64,000 bases of DNA from Bacteroidales bacterium (GCA_015060245.1 SUYU01000012.1:1-64000), one strand, 5' to 3'. Shown: positions 43,162-55,427, counted from the stretch's first letter. The notes: a model not told the origin generated them from the sequence alone. A program made the numbers and translations.

Positions 43162-44418
43162 CTAGTAAATGGCCATATCTTGAATCTCTGTAGAACCTTT
43201 GTATTCTCCAGCCTCAAGTTTTTTCTTAACAGCCTCAAACGCTTTAAGAGTATACTCCACATGCTCCATCTCGTGCATTGCAGTAGGGATAAGGCGGTAC
43301 ATGATAACGCCTTTAGGTACAACTGGGTATACTACGCAAGAGCAGAAGATGCCATAGTTCTCTCTAAGGTCAACAAGCATATTTGTAGCCTCAGGAACAT
43401 CTCCTTTCATGAATACAGGAGTGATACAAGCCTCTGCAACTCCAATATCAAAGCCTCTCTCTCTCAAACCGTCTTGTAGAGCGCGGGTAATCTTGAAGAG
43501 TTTCTCACGTTTGTCGTGACCTTTTCTGATGATGTCCAATCTCTTCAAACAGCCCTCAACGATTGGCATAGGAAGTGATTTTGCATAGATCTGTGAACGT
43601 AGGTTGTATCTCAAGTAGTTGATGATCTCTTTGTCACCTGCTACGAAACCGCCGATACAAGCCATTGATTTTGCATATGCACCAAAGTAAAGGTCTACCT
43701 GATCCATAACACCGTAGTGCTCAGAAGTACCTCTACCGTTAGGGCCCATACAGCCAAAGCCGTGAGCATCATCAATAAGTATTCTGAAGTTATATTTCTC
43801 TTTAAGTTTGCAGATAAGGTCAAGACGGCCAAGGCCTCCTGTCATTCCATAAACACCTTCTGTAATCAAAAGGATTCCACCGCCTGTCTTCTCGGTAAGT
43901 TTGGTAGCCCTTTGAAGAGCCTTCTCACATCTCTCCATATCATTGTGCGGGTAAACTATTCTCTGACCCATGTGAAGACGTACACCATCCATAATACAAG
44001 CGTGTGCCTCAGAGTCATATACAATAACGTCATGTCTTGTGACAAGAGCGTCAATTGTAGAGATCATGCCCTGGTAACCGAAGTTGAACAGGTAGGCATC
44101 CTCTTTGCACTCGAACTCTGCCAACTCTTTCTCCAACTGCTCGTGAAGAGAAGTGTGGCCACTCATCATTCTGGCACCCATAGGGTATGCAAGGCCCCAT
44201 TTTGCTGCTGCTTCAGCGTCAACTTTTCTAACCTCAGGATCGTTTGCAAGACCAAGGTAGTTGTTGAATGTCCATGCAAGGACCTTCTTGCCGTTAAAAG
44301 TCATGTAAGGGCCAATCTCTCCCTCAAGTTTAGGGAACATGAAATAGCCATGTGCCCTTTTTCTGTACTGTCCTAACGGACCGCCTTCGTCTTTTTTAAT
44401 TCTTTCAAAAATATCCAT
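43162..44418 (-). CDS. spt: serine palmitoyltransferase
   Basis: A 418-residue PLP enzyme of the alpha-oxoamine synthase family. SPT condenses serine with an acyl-CoA to give 3-ketosphinganine, the first step of sphingolipid synthesis, which is characteristic of Bacteroidales. Visible motifs are FNNYLGLANDPEVR, the cofactor ring site YDSEAHACIMDG, LIDDAHGFG (PLP-binding Asp) and AYAKSMACIGGF (Schiff-base Lys). The N-terminus DIFERIKKDEGGPLGQYRKRAHGYFMFP is that of SPT and separates it from KBL and BioF relatives. It is complete. Confidence 0.93.
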   Translation of the reverse strand: MDIFERIKKDEGGPLGQYRKRAHGYFMFPKLEGEIGPYMTFNGKKVLAWTFNNYLGLANDPEVRKVDAEAAAKWGLAYPMGARMMSGHTSLHEQLEKELAEFECKEDAYLFNFGYQGMISTIDALVTRHDVIVYDSEAHACIMDGVRLHMGQRIVYPHNDMERCEKALQRATKLTEKTGGGILLITEGVYGMTGGLGRLDLICKLKEKYNFRILIDDAHGFGCMGPNGRGTSEHYGVMDQVDLYFGAYAKSMACIGGFVAGDKEIINYLRYNLRSQIYAKSLPMPIVEGCLKRLDIIRKGHDKREKLFKITRALQDGLRERGFDIGVAEACITPVFMKGDVPEATNMLVDLRENYGIFCSCVVYPVVPKGVIMYRLIPTAMHEMEHVEYTLKAFEAVKKKLEAGEYKGSTEIQDMAIY

Positions 44419-44508
44419 GGTAATTGGTATTAGGTTATTATTATTTCAGTTAATATTCTCTTTTTTTTATCCCGACAGCAGGCTGCTGCCGCAATCATAC
44501 CTGTTCAA

Positions 44509-47467
<2,959 letters not shown>

Positions 47468-47492
47468 TTAAACGTGCGAAGATACTAAAAAA

Positions 47493-49241
47493 TCACAATT
47501 TTACCAATACCCCTGCGGTAAAACTTACCCCTTTTTCAAGATATTCCGGTATGTGCTGGATTTGGGCATTCAACAGGTTGTCTCCACGTAAAAAGAGTGA
47601 AAAATTCCTGTTGAAAAGATACCTCGCATCAATGCCAAGATTGCAGTATCCCTTGGCCTTGTAGCCCGGCATGATTGGAGTGGAAGAGTTGATATCAGCC
47701 GCAATTCCAATGAAAATTCTCTCTCTCCAGTTGTATCTTCCGTAAATGAACCAGTTGAATGGAGAGTAGCCGTAAGGTTTTGAACCGTTGGCCAATGTGC
47801 TGTTTTTTGCGTTGGAATAGGCTGAATACCTGAAACTTGTTCCGGCATCAAATGCCTTGCTTTTCCAGTTTATTGAGGCTCCGGCCGTAAACTCGGTGTG
47901 GTTGGAGTATATGGCATCTATTGTGCAAAGGCTGCTGTCGGGACCCATCAAATGGCCCATGAACTGCATCATGCCTTTATGCACTGCATATTTTACAAAA
48001 ACGTCGTAATGGAGTTTCCCGTATGCCTGCCCCTTGAATCCTCCGCGAATCAAGAAAGGAGTGGAGCCGGTCCTCAATTCAGACAGCGGCGATATCCATC
48101 TGTTCTGCTCAAGTATTTGTGAGTAACTGTTCATATGGTTGCCTCCGTCAACAGCAGCGTAGAGCCACAGGTTATTCCTTACAATGTTGAGCATGAGGTC
48201 TGCCTTTGCAAAGAGGTATGTGTGGCTGCCCTTTATGGAGTCGTTGCTCCTGTATCTTCCCGACAACTTTACTCCAGCCCTGAACGACAGCCTGCCTTTT
48301 GTCAACTCATATTGTGGAATAATTTCATATATGCCGTAATTATACTCCTTCAGCCCTGAATAGAGCACATTCTCTGAGTTCAACTCTATGGAGAACCTGT
48401 TGTATCTGCCGTTGAGAGGAGAGAGTGCTCCCGTTGCCTTTATGTAGTTTTCTGCCAGTTTGCCCCCTTCAAGCGCCATTGCGTAGGTTGCCTCTTCCGA
48501 CATCTTGTCTGAAGTATTCCTGTACTCGATGTCAAATCTGTAGTCAAGTCTTGCGCGGCTCCTTGGGCCATGGGTGGAGAATATGTTGAAGAGTAGCCCC
48601 AACTGGTCATATTTGTGTGACATGTTCTCCTGGGCGCAGCCATAGTATGTGTAGAAATTGTTGCTGTAGTGTGCCCCCAGATTGAGTTCTCCACCATTCC
48701 ATCTGTATCCGTAGCCGGCCTTGGCTCCAAATATGGAGTTTGAGGCATCCCTCTTTTCTCCGCTCACCCTTTCAATCACCCCGTTTTCGCCTTTGCAAGC
48801 AATGTTGTTGTCTCCGTAATAACCATCGTAAGATGCTTTCAATGAGAGGGAATTGCCACCTTTAAGCCTTGGTTCAAAGGCTATTGCGGCAAAAGGATTG
48901 AGCGGGAATCCCAAGCCGGCCTTTGCAAGCAGGACAGGGTACTTCTCCTGTACTGCGCTCTGTATGCGGGCAGATGGAAGTGGCGTAAATTCGTAAAGGT
49001 CCTTGTATGGCTTGTCAAAGATGGTGTAGTTGAAATCAAGGTTGAAGGATGTGAGGCTGTCGGGAATGGAACTGTTGAGGGCTCCCTTTACAATGTTGGT
49101 CATTTTTCCGTCAAACTCCTTCTCCACCTCAACTGTGGGGTCAATCTTTTGCTGGGCAAAGGAGGCCCCTGCAGTTGCCAATATTAGCACTGTTGCTGTT
49201 AAAAATCTGTGAAACAGAGCGGTGTGGTTATATCTGTTCAT
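47493..49241 (-). CDS. outer-membrane beta-barrel protein downstream of TPR gene
   Basis: A 582-residue protein with a signal peptide ending GASFAQQ. The body has many amphipathic beta strands, and YLFNRNFSLFLRGDNLLN near the end is a TonB-receptor-like closing strand, with VLVKL at the C-terminus. No plug domain is apparent, and no substrate can be assigned. Its ATG overlaps the stop of the upstream TPR gene (TAATG), so the two are translationally coupled and probably act together. gyrB follows 34 nt later. Confidence 0.8.
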   Translation of the reverse strand: MNRYNHTALFHRFLTATVLILATAGASFAQQKIDPTVEVEKEFDGKMTNIVKGALNSSIPDSLTSFNLDFNYTIFDKPYKDLYEFTPLPSARIQSAVQEKYPVLLAKAGLGFPLNPFAAIAFEPRLKGGNSLSLKASYDGYYGDNNIACKGENGVIERVSGEKRDASNSIFGAKAGYGYRWNGGELNLGAHYSNNFYTYYGCAQENMSHKYDQLGLLFNIFSTHGPRSRARLDYRFDIEYRNTSDKMSEEATYAMALEGGKLAENYIKATGALSPLNGRYNRFSIELNSENVLYSGLKEYNYGIYEIIPQYELTKGRLSFRAGVKLSGRYRSNDSIKGSHTYLFAKADLMLNIVRNNLWLYAAVDGGNHMNSYSQILEQNRWISPLSELRTGSTPFLIRGGFKGQAYGKLHYDVFVKYAVHKGMMQFMGHLMGPDSSLCTIDAIYSNHTEFTAGASINWKSKAFDAGTSFRYSAYSNAKNSTLANGSKPYGYSPFNWFIYGRYNWRERIFIGIAADINSSTPIMPGYKAKGYCNLGIDARYLFNRNFSLFLRGDNLLNAQIQHIPEYLEKGVSFTAGVLVKL

Positions 49242-52200
49242 TATTGTGCATTCAATTTTGATAGTTTGTCCAATCTCGTTTTAAGAAGTCCGGCAATGTC
49301 ATCATTCACGCCTGACGGTTCATAATTCTCCTTTATGCTGTTGAATGTGGCCAATGCCTGTTCAATATTGTTCTGTTCGACGTAAGAGTCTCCAAGCACA
49401 ATAAAACTCCTTGCCAGCCAATATGATTCGCCTGATCCCGATTCGGAGAAGGCAAATGTGCGGTTTTCCACTGATGTAAAGTCTCCTGTATCGTATGCAT
49501 CTTCAATGAGCAGATAGGTTGCTTCTGCACCAATGGCATCACCCTTCTCCTTTGAGAGCGCTTCAAGCAGCGGTATTGCCTCTTCACGCTTGTCTGTGGC
49601 GAGCAAACTCTTTGCAAGATGATAGTTGCCAAGACGTTTCATACTATTGTCTGCCTTTGGATTGGCGAGCAGTTCCTTGGCCTCTATTATGGTCTGTTCA
49701 TAATTTCTGCACATGAAGTAAGACTTCATCTTGCCAACCAGAGCCTCAAGTTTGTTGTTCTCAAGTTGGGCAATTTGGCTGAGTGTCTCATATGCGTTCA
49801 CTGCCTCTTCGTACTTTTCAAGGGAGTAGCAGAGGCGGCCGTAGTTCAGGGTAGAGATTTCGGAGAAAGCCCCGTCCTGGGTCTCCATGACCTTGTAGTA
49901 ATATTGTGCGGCCTTTTCTCTTTTGCCCTCTTTGTTGTAGCACTCGGCAATATAGAAATTTGCCTGGGCAATCTTTTCGGCCTGGGGATACTTTTCAATG
50001 AATGCATTGAGGGCGGCAAGTGCCTCGGTGCAGTTTCCGCTCAAGAATATCTGCTCTGCCGAATTGAAGAGCATATTCTCCCTTTCGTCTGCACTCTTTA
50101 CCGACGAGAGTCCTATATTGTCGAGATAGGCCAGGAAGAGGTCCGGTCTGTTCTGGCTCTGGTATATGTTCTCTATGCCGGCAAGCGCACTTTGTCCCTC
50201 TTCAGTTACAGGCGCCAGTTCCACAACTCTCTTGTAGTATTCCAAAGCCTTGTTGTACTCCTTTCTGTTGGCATTTATCATGCCCATCTCGTTCAGAGCC
50301 TTGTAGTAATATGGAGTATTGCCCGGGTTCTTCAGCAATTTTTCGAGAGCCTCCTCGGCCTTTTCATCTTCAACGTTCTGTATCCTTGTCCTTGCGAGTT
50401 CGTAGAGGGCCTGGCTATATAGAGGTGAGTTCTTGTGGATTGCCTTATCGCCGGTTATCTCCTCCAGAAGGGCGCACTTCTTTGTGTAGTTCCCGACAAG
50501 ACCGTATGAGATGGCTGCCTGAAGAGGGGCATACATGTCGGCATATCCACTCCCGGCAGCGAGCCTTTCGTAGAGTTCAGCCGCCTGACTGTAGTTGCGC
50601 TCCATGAACATGCAGTCTGCAATCCTGAGGCTTGCCTCGTATTCATACTCCCTATCTTGTGACTCTGAAGCGAGGTATCTGTTGAAAATTTCAAGAGCCT
50701 GCGCAAATTCTCCCTTTTTGAAGAGGTTGTAGCCCATGTTGTATATTGACGTCGGGAACTCGTTGCTCTCCCTGAAGCGGCTGCTCTTCTGGAGTTGGTC
50801 AAGAATCTCCATGGATTTGTCAAAATTATCCCTTCTGTAGTGGCACTCTGCAAGCCAGTACTGGCAGAGGTTCTTGAGATCATGGTTGCCTGTGGGGATC
50901 ACAGTTGCCTGCTCCAGATATGGGATTGCGTTGCCGAATGAGCCGCTTCTTACAAGTTGCATTGCGCGCAAAAAAGAGGCCTTCTGAAGAATCTGTCGGG
51001 AAGCGGATGTGTGGTTCCTCATATTCTTGAGGGCGGTTATGGCATCGGCATAATTGCCGTTCATTATGAATTCTGTTGCAATGTAACTGTGTATTTCATC
51101 CCATTTGGCATCTGTGTGCGGATAGAGCCTCAAGTATTGGCCTATCGGCCCCATGTTTCTGTTGAGGTCAAAAGAGAGTTTGGCATAGTTGAAAAGGGCA
51201 TCCTCCTTGATCGTAGGGTCAAAATTGCTTTCAGAGGCAAGTTTGAAAGCCTTTTGTGCCGCCACTTTGTTTTTTAACTGTATATAACTCTGCCCCAGAT
51301 GATAAGCGGCATTCTGGCCAATTGAGTCCTTTGTGCCTGCAACCTTTGAAAAGGCGTCTGTTGCCGCAAGATGATTGTTGAGGGTGTAGGCAATCATGCC
51401 TGCATAAAAGTTGTCACTTCTGCTCAGGTTTGTTCCCGACAGAGTGTAGAGTTCAAAATAGTACCTTGCCTTTTCTGTCTGGTCAAGCGCATAGTAGGCT
51501 TCTGATATGATTCTTGCAATCCTTGGCCTTGAAGTCTGGTCTGTCTCCTGATACAGGGCGGGGCCCTGCGATACAACATAGTCATAATCCTTCAGCATGA
51601 ACCTGCATTCAAGCAGATGTGACTTGCAAAGGAGATTGAACCTTGTGTCGTTCATTGCCTTCTCAAAATGGGGAATGGCCTTGCCGAACTCCTCTACAGC
51701 ATAAAGAAGATAGCCGCAGTAGTAGTGTGAAGGAATGAGGTATGGAGTATTACCTTCTGATATTACCCCGTTGAAGATATTTATTGCTGAGGCTGTATTG
51801 CCGCTCCTCATCTTGCAGTAGGCTCTTCTGAAGTTGTATCCCGAACGCTCTTCCTTTGCAAGTGACCTTTTGTCAACGGCGTCAAAGAGCCTGCCTGCCT
51901 GAACATACTCCCCGTTGTCAAAATGGGAGAGGGCCCTGCTGTATCTTATGCTGTTGCACAAATGGGAGTGGGGGAATCTCTTCTCGTACTCCTGTGCCGC
52001 ATTATGGGCATTCGGACTCTTTACCATTATAAGGCATAGTGTGCGGTATCCCTCCATCTCCGCAACAACTCTGTGGGAGGCATCGTCATCTGTATCAAGC
52101 AATCTGACAATGTCGTCAAACTCATTGAGTGCGCTGTTGTAAAGTTTGTTGTTGTAGAGTTCCTTTGCCGCTGCAATCCTCTGGTGAATACCTCTGGCAG

Positions 52201-52321
52201 ATTTTTCTGCCAATGTGTTATTTTGTTGTGCTGTAGCGTATTGGTGTGATGAGAATATAACAAGGGCAATGATTGATACTGCCGTTTTTACCCTTCTCCC
52301 CAAGTATTTTGCCAAATCCAT
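49241..52321 (-). CDS. large TPR-repeat envelope protein
   Basis: About 1026 residues from the ATG at 52321 (MDLAKYLGRRV), with an N-terminal membrane-targeting segment (VKTAVSIIALVIFSS) followed almost entirely by TPR-type helix pairs, for example YNSALNEFDDIVRLL, KAIPHFEKAM, ALEIFNRYLAS and KALEYYKRVVEL. It is likely a periplasmic or outer-membrane-associated scaffold. The start at 52321 fits the minus-strand TACATTTG promoter element at 52355-52362; the ORF-track start at 52357 would lie inside that element. Coupled to the downstream barrel gene. Confidence 0.85.
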   Translation of the reverse strand: MDLAKYLGRRVKTAVSIIALVIFSSHQYATAQQNNTLAEKSARGIHQRIAAAKELYNNKLYNSALNEFDDIVRLLDTDDDASHRVVAEMEGYRTLCLIMVKSPNAHNAAQEYEKRFPHSHLCNSIRYSRALSHFDNGEYVQAGRLFDAVDKRSLAKEERSGYNFRRAYCKMRSGNTASAINIFNGVISEGNTPYLIPSHYYCGYLLYAVEEFGKAIPHFEKAMNDTRFNLLCKSHLLECRFMLKDYDYVVSQGPALYQETDQTSRPRIARIISEAYYALDQTEKARYYFELYTLSGTNLSRSDNFYAGMIAYTLNNHLAATDAFSKVAGTKDSIGQNAAYHLGQSYIQLKNKVAAQKAFKLASESNFDPTIKEDALFNYAKLSFDLNRNMGPIGQYLRLYPHTDAKWDEIHSYIATEFIMNGNYADAITALKNMRNHTSASRQILQKASFLRAMQLVRSGSFGNAIPYLEQATVIPTGNHDLKNLCQYWLAECHYRRDNFDKSMEILDQLQKSSRFRESNEFPTSIYNMGYNLFKKGEFAQALEIFNRYLASESQDREYEYEASLRIADCMFMERNYSQAAELYERLAAGSGYADMYAPLQAAISYGLVGNYTKKCALLEEITGDKAIHKNSPLYSQALYELARTRIQNVEDEKAEEALEKLLKNPGNTPYYYKALNEMGMINANRKEYNKALEYYKRVVELAPVTEEGQSALAGIENIYQSQNRPDLFLAYLDNIGLSSVKSADERENMLFNSAEQIFLSGNCTEALAALNAFIEKYPQAEKIAQANFYIAECYNKEGKREKAAQYYYKVMETQDGAFSEISTLNYGRLCYSLEKYEEAVNAYETLSQIAQLENNKLEALVGKMKSYFMCRNYEQTIIEAKELLANPKADNSMKRLGNYHLAKSLLATDKREEAIPLLEALSKEKGDAIGAEATYLLIEDAYDTGDFTSVENRTFAFSESGSGESYWLARSFIVLGDSYVEQNNIEQALATFNSIKENYEPSGVNDDIAGLLKTRLDKLSKLNAQ

Positions 52322-52354
52322 TCCTGCTGCTGTTAATGTGAGTTGTATAGTTTG

Positions 52355-52362
52355 CAAATGTA
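52355..52362 (-). promoter_or_regulatory. -7 element of the TPR-barrel operon
   Basis: The plus strand CAAATGTA is TACATTTG on the minus strand, an exact -7 consensus. It lies 34 nt before the ATG at 52321 and helps decide that start. No consensus -33 element is clear. Confidence 0.6.
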
Positions 52363-52408
52363 TAAATTAATAACCAAATTTGTATGTTTAATTTCAATTG
52401 CAAAAATT

Positions 52409-53167
52409 ATGCAGGAAAAGTTGGAAATATCGCATACACAGGACTCTCTGCCCATTATAGAACTGGATAATGTGGATATTGTCAATGACGGCCACCTTAT
52501 TCTCTCCAATGTCTCCCTCAAGGTAAGCAAAGGAGATTTTGTCTATCTGGTAGGAAAAGTGGGAAGCGGCAAGAGTTCCATAATTAAATCACTTATTGCA
52601 GAGATTCCCATAAAAAACGGTATGGCCAGGGTAGGGAACCACAACCTGGTAAAAATCAAGAAAAAGCAGATTCCATATCTGCGAAGGGGAATCGGTGTTG
52701 TATTTCAGGATTTCCAACTGCTTATGGACAGGAGTGTAGAGGAGAATCTCCTCTTTGTACTTGAGGCTACAGGGTGGAAAAAGCGCTCCGAGATGACAAA
52801 GCGTGTATGCGAAGTGCTTGATATGGTCGGAATGGGTACCAAGGCACACAAGATGCCCCATCAACTCTCAGGCGGTGAGCAGCAGCGTGTGGTAATAGCA
52901 CGAGCATTCCTCAACAATCCTCCCATTATTCTTGCAGATGAGCCTACAGGCAATCTTGATCCCGACACAACTGTTGAGATCATGGATCTCTTTATGAAGA
53001 TTCACAAGGAGCACTCTCCTGCACTTATACTCGTAACGCACAACAGGGATCTTGTCAAGAAGTATCCCGGAGTCCTGATGGAGTGTAAAAAAGGAACTCT
53101 TGTCAAACGCCGGACAGAGGTTGAAATAAATTTTGAGGATGATATATTGGGCGGATTTGCAGAATAG
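52409..53167 (+). CDS. ftsE: FtsE-type cell-division ABC ATPase
   Basis: A 252-residue ATPase. Walker A is GKVGSGKSS, the signature is LSGGEQQRV, and Walker B is [12 protein letters not shown]. The start [10 protein letters not shown] and the early NVSLKV region fit FtsE, which with FtsX controls wall hydrolysis during division; ftsX is not adjacent here. The start at 52409 is preferred to the ORF-track 52343, since the earlier codons are AT-rich intergenic sequence. It is followed 15 nt later by nth. Confidence 0.85.
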   Translation: MQEKLEISHTQDSLPIIELDNVDIVNDGHLILSNVSLKVSKGDFVYLVGKVGSGKSSIIKSLIAEIPIKNGMARVGNHNLVKIKKKQIPYLRRGIGVVFQDFQLLMDRSVEENLLFVLEATGWKKRSEMTKRVCEVLDMVGMGTKAHKMPHQLSGGEQQRVVIARAFLNNPPIILADEPTGNLDPDTTVEIMDLFMKIHKEHSPALILVTHNRDLVKKYPGVLMECKKGTLVKRRTEVEINFEDDILGGFAE

Positions 53168-53182
53168 TTAAGGTTTCAGGTT

Positions 53183-53815
53183 ATGAAGAAACAAACCAAC
53201 AGCAACAGCAAGGAGATTTTGGCGTGGTTCAAGGAGAACATGAAGTCGGCCAGGAGTGAACTTGATTTCCAGAATCCTTTTCAACTCGTTATTGCAGTGC
53301 TCCTCTCTGCCCAGTGTACCGACAAGCGGGTGAACATTGTTACACCGGCTCTTTTTGAGCGTTTCCCTACACCGGCATCACTTGCCGATGCCTCTTTTGA
53401 GGAGGTGTTTGAGTATATCAAGTCGATATCTTTTCCCAACAACAAGGCGCGCCATCTGATAGGCATGGCAAGAATGTTGGCAGATGAGTTTGATTCAATA
53501 GTCCCTTCAACTGTAGAGCAACTTGAAAAACTTCCGGGAGTGGGCCGGAAAACAGCAAATGTGGTAGCCTCAATTATATATGGGGCTCCGGTAATTGCGG
53601 TTGACACTCATGTCTTCAGGGTGTCGCACCGCTTGGGCTTTTCCCGGGGAAAGACCCCGCTTGAAGTTGAAAATGACCTGAATGCCCTTATCCCTGAAGA
53701 TGACAGGGCCGAGGCGCATCACTGGCTCATTCTTCACGGGCGTTATGTCTGCACTGCCCGCAAACCCAAATGTTCAGGGTGCGGAGTGGCCCAATGGTGT
53801 CCGAGTGCGGTTTGA
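53183..53815 (+). CDS. nth: endonuclease III
   Basis: A 210-residue base-excision repair glycosylase/AP lyase that removes oxidised pyrimidines. LPGVGRKTANVV is the helix-hairpin-helix with the catalytic Lys, VDTHVFRVSHRLG holds the catalytic Asp, and CTARKPKCSGCGVAQWC is the [4Fe-4S] loop (C-x6-C-x2-C-x5-C). Complete and of normal length. Confidence 0.96.
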   Translation: MKKQTNSNSKEILAWFKENMKSARSELDFQNPFQLVIAVLLSAQCTDKRVNIVTPALFERFPTPASLADASFEEVFEYIKSISFPNNKARHLIGMARMLADEFDSIVPSTVEQLEKLPGVGRKTANVVASIIYGAPVIAVDTHVFRVSHRLGFSRGKTPLEVENDLNALIPEDDRAEAHHWLILHGRYVCTARKPKCSGCGVAQWCPSAV

Positions 53816-53856
53816 TGCTTCTTGAGATTAATGCTACTTCAATGTGCCGCTGAATG

Positions 53857-53917
53857 TTGTGGATGAGGTTGGTTTGTCCACAAAAAGCGATGATTTTGTG
53901 GATGATGTTGGTTTGTC
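53857..53917 (+). repeat. 39-bp in-frame tandem duplication ahead of xerD
   Basis: TTGTGGATGAGGTTGGTTTG at 53857 recurs with one change at 53896 (22-bp match starting TTGTGGATGATGTT). The offset is 39 bp, exactly 13 codons, and in the GTG-initiated frame it encodes VDEVGLSTKSDDF then VDDVGLSMQKDTF. It overlaps the region where the xerD start must lie. Confidence 0.75.
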
Positions 53918-53918
53918 T

Positions 53919-55094
53919 ATGCAGAAAGATACTTTTAAAATAAAGGTTGATGAGTTTTGCGACTTTATGAGGCTGGAGCGTTCGCTCTCGCCCAACACCA
54001 TTGCTGCATACAGGCGTGATGTTGAGGGATTTTTGCAATTTGTTACTGCGCCGTGTCCTTCTGAAGAGGCTTCTCCTTCTGTATCGCTTGATTCTTCTGC
54101 CTCTTCGGTTGTTGATGCTGCTCCGTCCGCCGCCTCTTCTGGTAGTTCTGCTCAAGGCAATAGGGATGTTGTTTCAGCAACCGCACCTGGTTTGGTACGA
54201 AATGAAGAACTTGAGCCTGTCGGGAGACTTGAGGATATAGATGAAAGGTATCTTTGGGATTATATAAACGCAAGGTATTCAGGCGGAATGCGGCAGAGAA
54301 GCCAGGCAAGGATGATAAGTGCAATAAATGCATTTTTCAAATTCCTGGAGAGCGGCAACAATCCGTGCGACAAGATAGATTCACCAAAACTGCCACGATA
54401 TTTGCCAGATGTGCTCTCTGTTGAGGAGGTTGTGGCAATATTGGAGTCGGTACAGACTTCAGATTTTGAAGGCCAGCGCAACAGGGCAATACTTGAGATG
54501 CTCTATTCGTGCGGTTTGCGTGTCTCGGAACTTGTAGATTTGCGTCTGGAGGATCTCTTTTTCAAGGATGGATTCATTCGGGTTATAGGAAAAGGCAACA
54601 AACAGAGGCTTGTTCCGGTTGGTGAGGTGGCTATAGAGGCTGTAGAAAACTATATTTCATCAAGATGGACATTGATACAGAGTCTAAAGCAGAGTAGGGG
54701 AAAGAGCCGGGGAAAGCATCTTGATGGGGCAAAGTCAGATTCAGAAAGGGGTGTAAAATTGGGCAAGTTGAAAAAGAGAAAAAGCATTGGAAAGATTCTG
54801 CAGGAGGCAGATGAAACGCTCTTTTTGAACCGGCGAGGGGGAAAACTTACCCGTGAAATGGTTTTTACTATAGTCAGGAGGCAGGTTGCGGCGGCAGGGG
54901 TACAGAAGAAGGTCTCTCCTCATACATTCCGCCACTCATTTGCAACGCATCTGGTTGAGAATGGTGCCGATTTGAGGGTTGTGCAGGACATGTTGGGCCA
55001 CTCCAGCATACTTACCACCGAAATATATACGCATGTGAGCAGCAAGCAGTGGATGAAAGACATTCTTGACCATCATCCTATAAAAAGAGTATAG
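53919..55094 (+). CDS. xerD: XerD-like tyrosine recombinase with inserted linkers
   Basis: About 391 residues from the ATG at 53919 (416 from GTG at 53844). The N-terminal SAM-like domain starts FCDFMRLERSLSPNTIAAYRRDV. The catalytic domain has the Arg in CGLRVSELVDL, the Lys in GKGNKQR, HTFRHSFATH, LGHSS and the nucleophilic Tyr in TTEIYTHVS. It resolves chromosome dimers with XerC at dif. Two insertions are absent from typical 300-residue XerD: a Ser/Ala-rich run near residue 55-85 and a Lys-rich run (SRGKSRGKHLDGAKSDSERG region) before the distal catalytic motifs. All catalytic residues remain. Confidence 0.88.
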   Translation: MQKDTFKIKVDEFCDFMRLERSLSPNTIAAYRRDVEGFLQFVTAPCPSEEASPSVSLDSSASSVVDAAPSAASSGSSAQGNRDVVSATAPGLVRNEELEPVGRLEDIDERYLWDYINARYSGGMRQRSQARMISAINAFFKFLESGNNPCDKIDSPKLPRYLPDVLSVEEVVAILESVQTSDFEGQRNRAILEMLYSCGLRVSELVDLRLEDLFFKDGFIRVIGKGNKQRLVPVGEVAIEAVENYISSRWTLIQSLKQSRGKSRGKHLDGAKSDSERGVKLGKLKKRKSIGKILQEADETLFLNRRGGKLTREMVFTIVRRQVAAAGVQKKVSPHTFRHSFATHLVENGADLRVVQDMLGHSSILTTEIYTHVSSKQWMKDILDHHPIKRV

Positions 55095-55214
55095 CCGCTC
55101 CATATGATCTTCGCATTGAGTATTCGCCGATTGCCGGATAATAAAGGTGCCGATTCCAAAAGTTTCTCACTAAACAGCAGATGACACTTGATAAAAAGTA
55201 ATCTTTATAACAGA

Positions 55215-55246
55215 CCCCCGAAAGTTTTTTGTCTGACTTTCGGGGG
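55215..55246. terminator. 11-bp perfect hairpin downstream of xerD
   Basis: CCCCCGAAAGT (55215-55225) and ACTTTCGGGGG (55236-55246) pair perfectly across a loop of about 10 nt. There is no T-tract on either side, so termination may be Rho-assisted or the hairpin may stabilise the 3' end. Confidence 0.65.
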
Positions 55247-55275
55247 AGATGTCAAATGTCTCTCATCAAAGGAAT

Positions 55276-55307
55276 AACCCCTATTAGAGTGCATTCTAAC
55301 AGGGGTT
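55276..55307. terminator. second hairpin between converging genes
   Basis: AACCCCT/AGGGGTT with inner TTAGA/TCTAA forms a stable stem with one small mismatch. It lies close to the end of the minus-strand guaA transcript and also downstream of xerD. Confidence 0.7.
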
Positions 55308-55313
55308 TACTAT

Positions 55314-55427
55314 TCATAGAGATCTCTTTTGAGTCTTCCACTTCAATGTGAGGTGAGTGACCTTTGGGCCATTCTCTTCTGTTACAGTTCCGGCATAATT
55401 GCCGTTTGTTCCTTTAAATGGAAGATT
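55314..55427 (-). other. open frame directly after the guaA stop (possible remnant)
   Basis: On the minus strand, in frame with guaA and right after its stop, 37 codons are open and encode ...GNYAGTVTEENGPKVTHLTLKW... before TGA. The amino-acid composition looks like the end of a beta-barrel protein (calycin/lipocalin-like) rather than random sequence. No start codon in frame is convincing. It may be a pseudogene end fused behind guaA; readthrough is also conceivable. Confidence 0.3.

Larger units (their letters stand above)
55095..55427. other. intergenic region between converging xerD and guaA
   Basis: This 333-nt gap holds two strong hairpins (55215-55246 and 55276-55307) that can end both transcripts. 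Next to guaA it holds a 37-codon minus-strand frame directly after the guaA stop codon, which looks protein-like and is described separately. Confidence 0.6.

Noticed and set aside
42284-44376. 219-aa plus-strand ORFs opposite the SDR and SPT genes
   Set aside because: Both are shadows of well supported minus-strand enzymes.
49619-50422. 267-aa plus-strand ORF
   Set aside because: It is antisense to the TPR repeat gene and mirrors its codon pattern.
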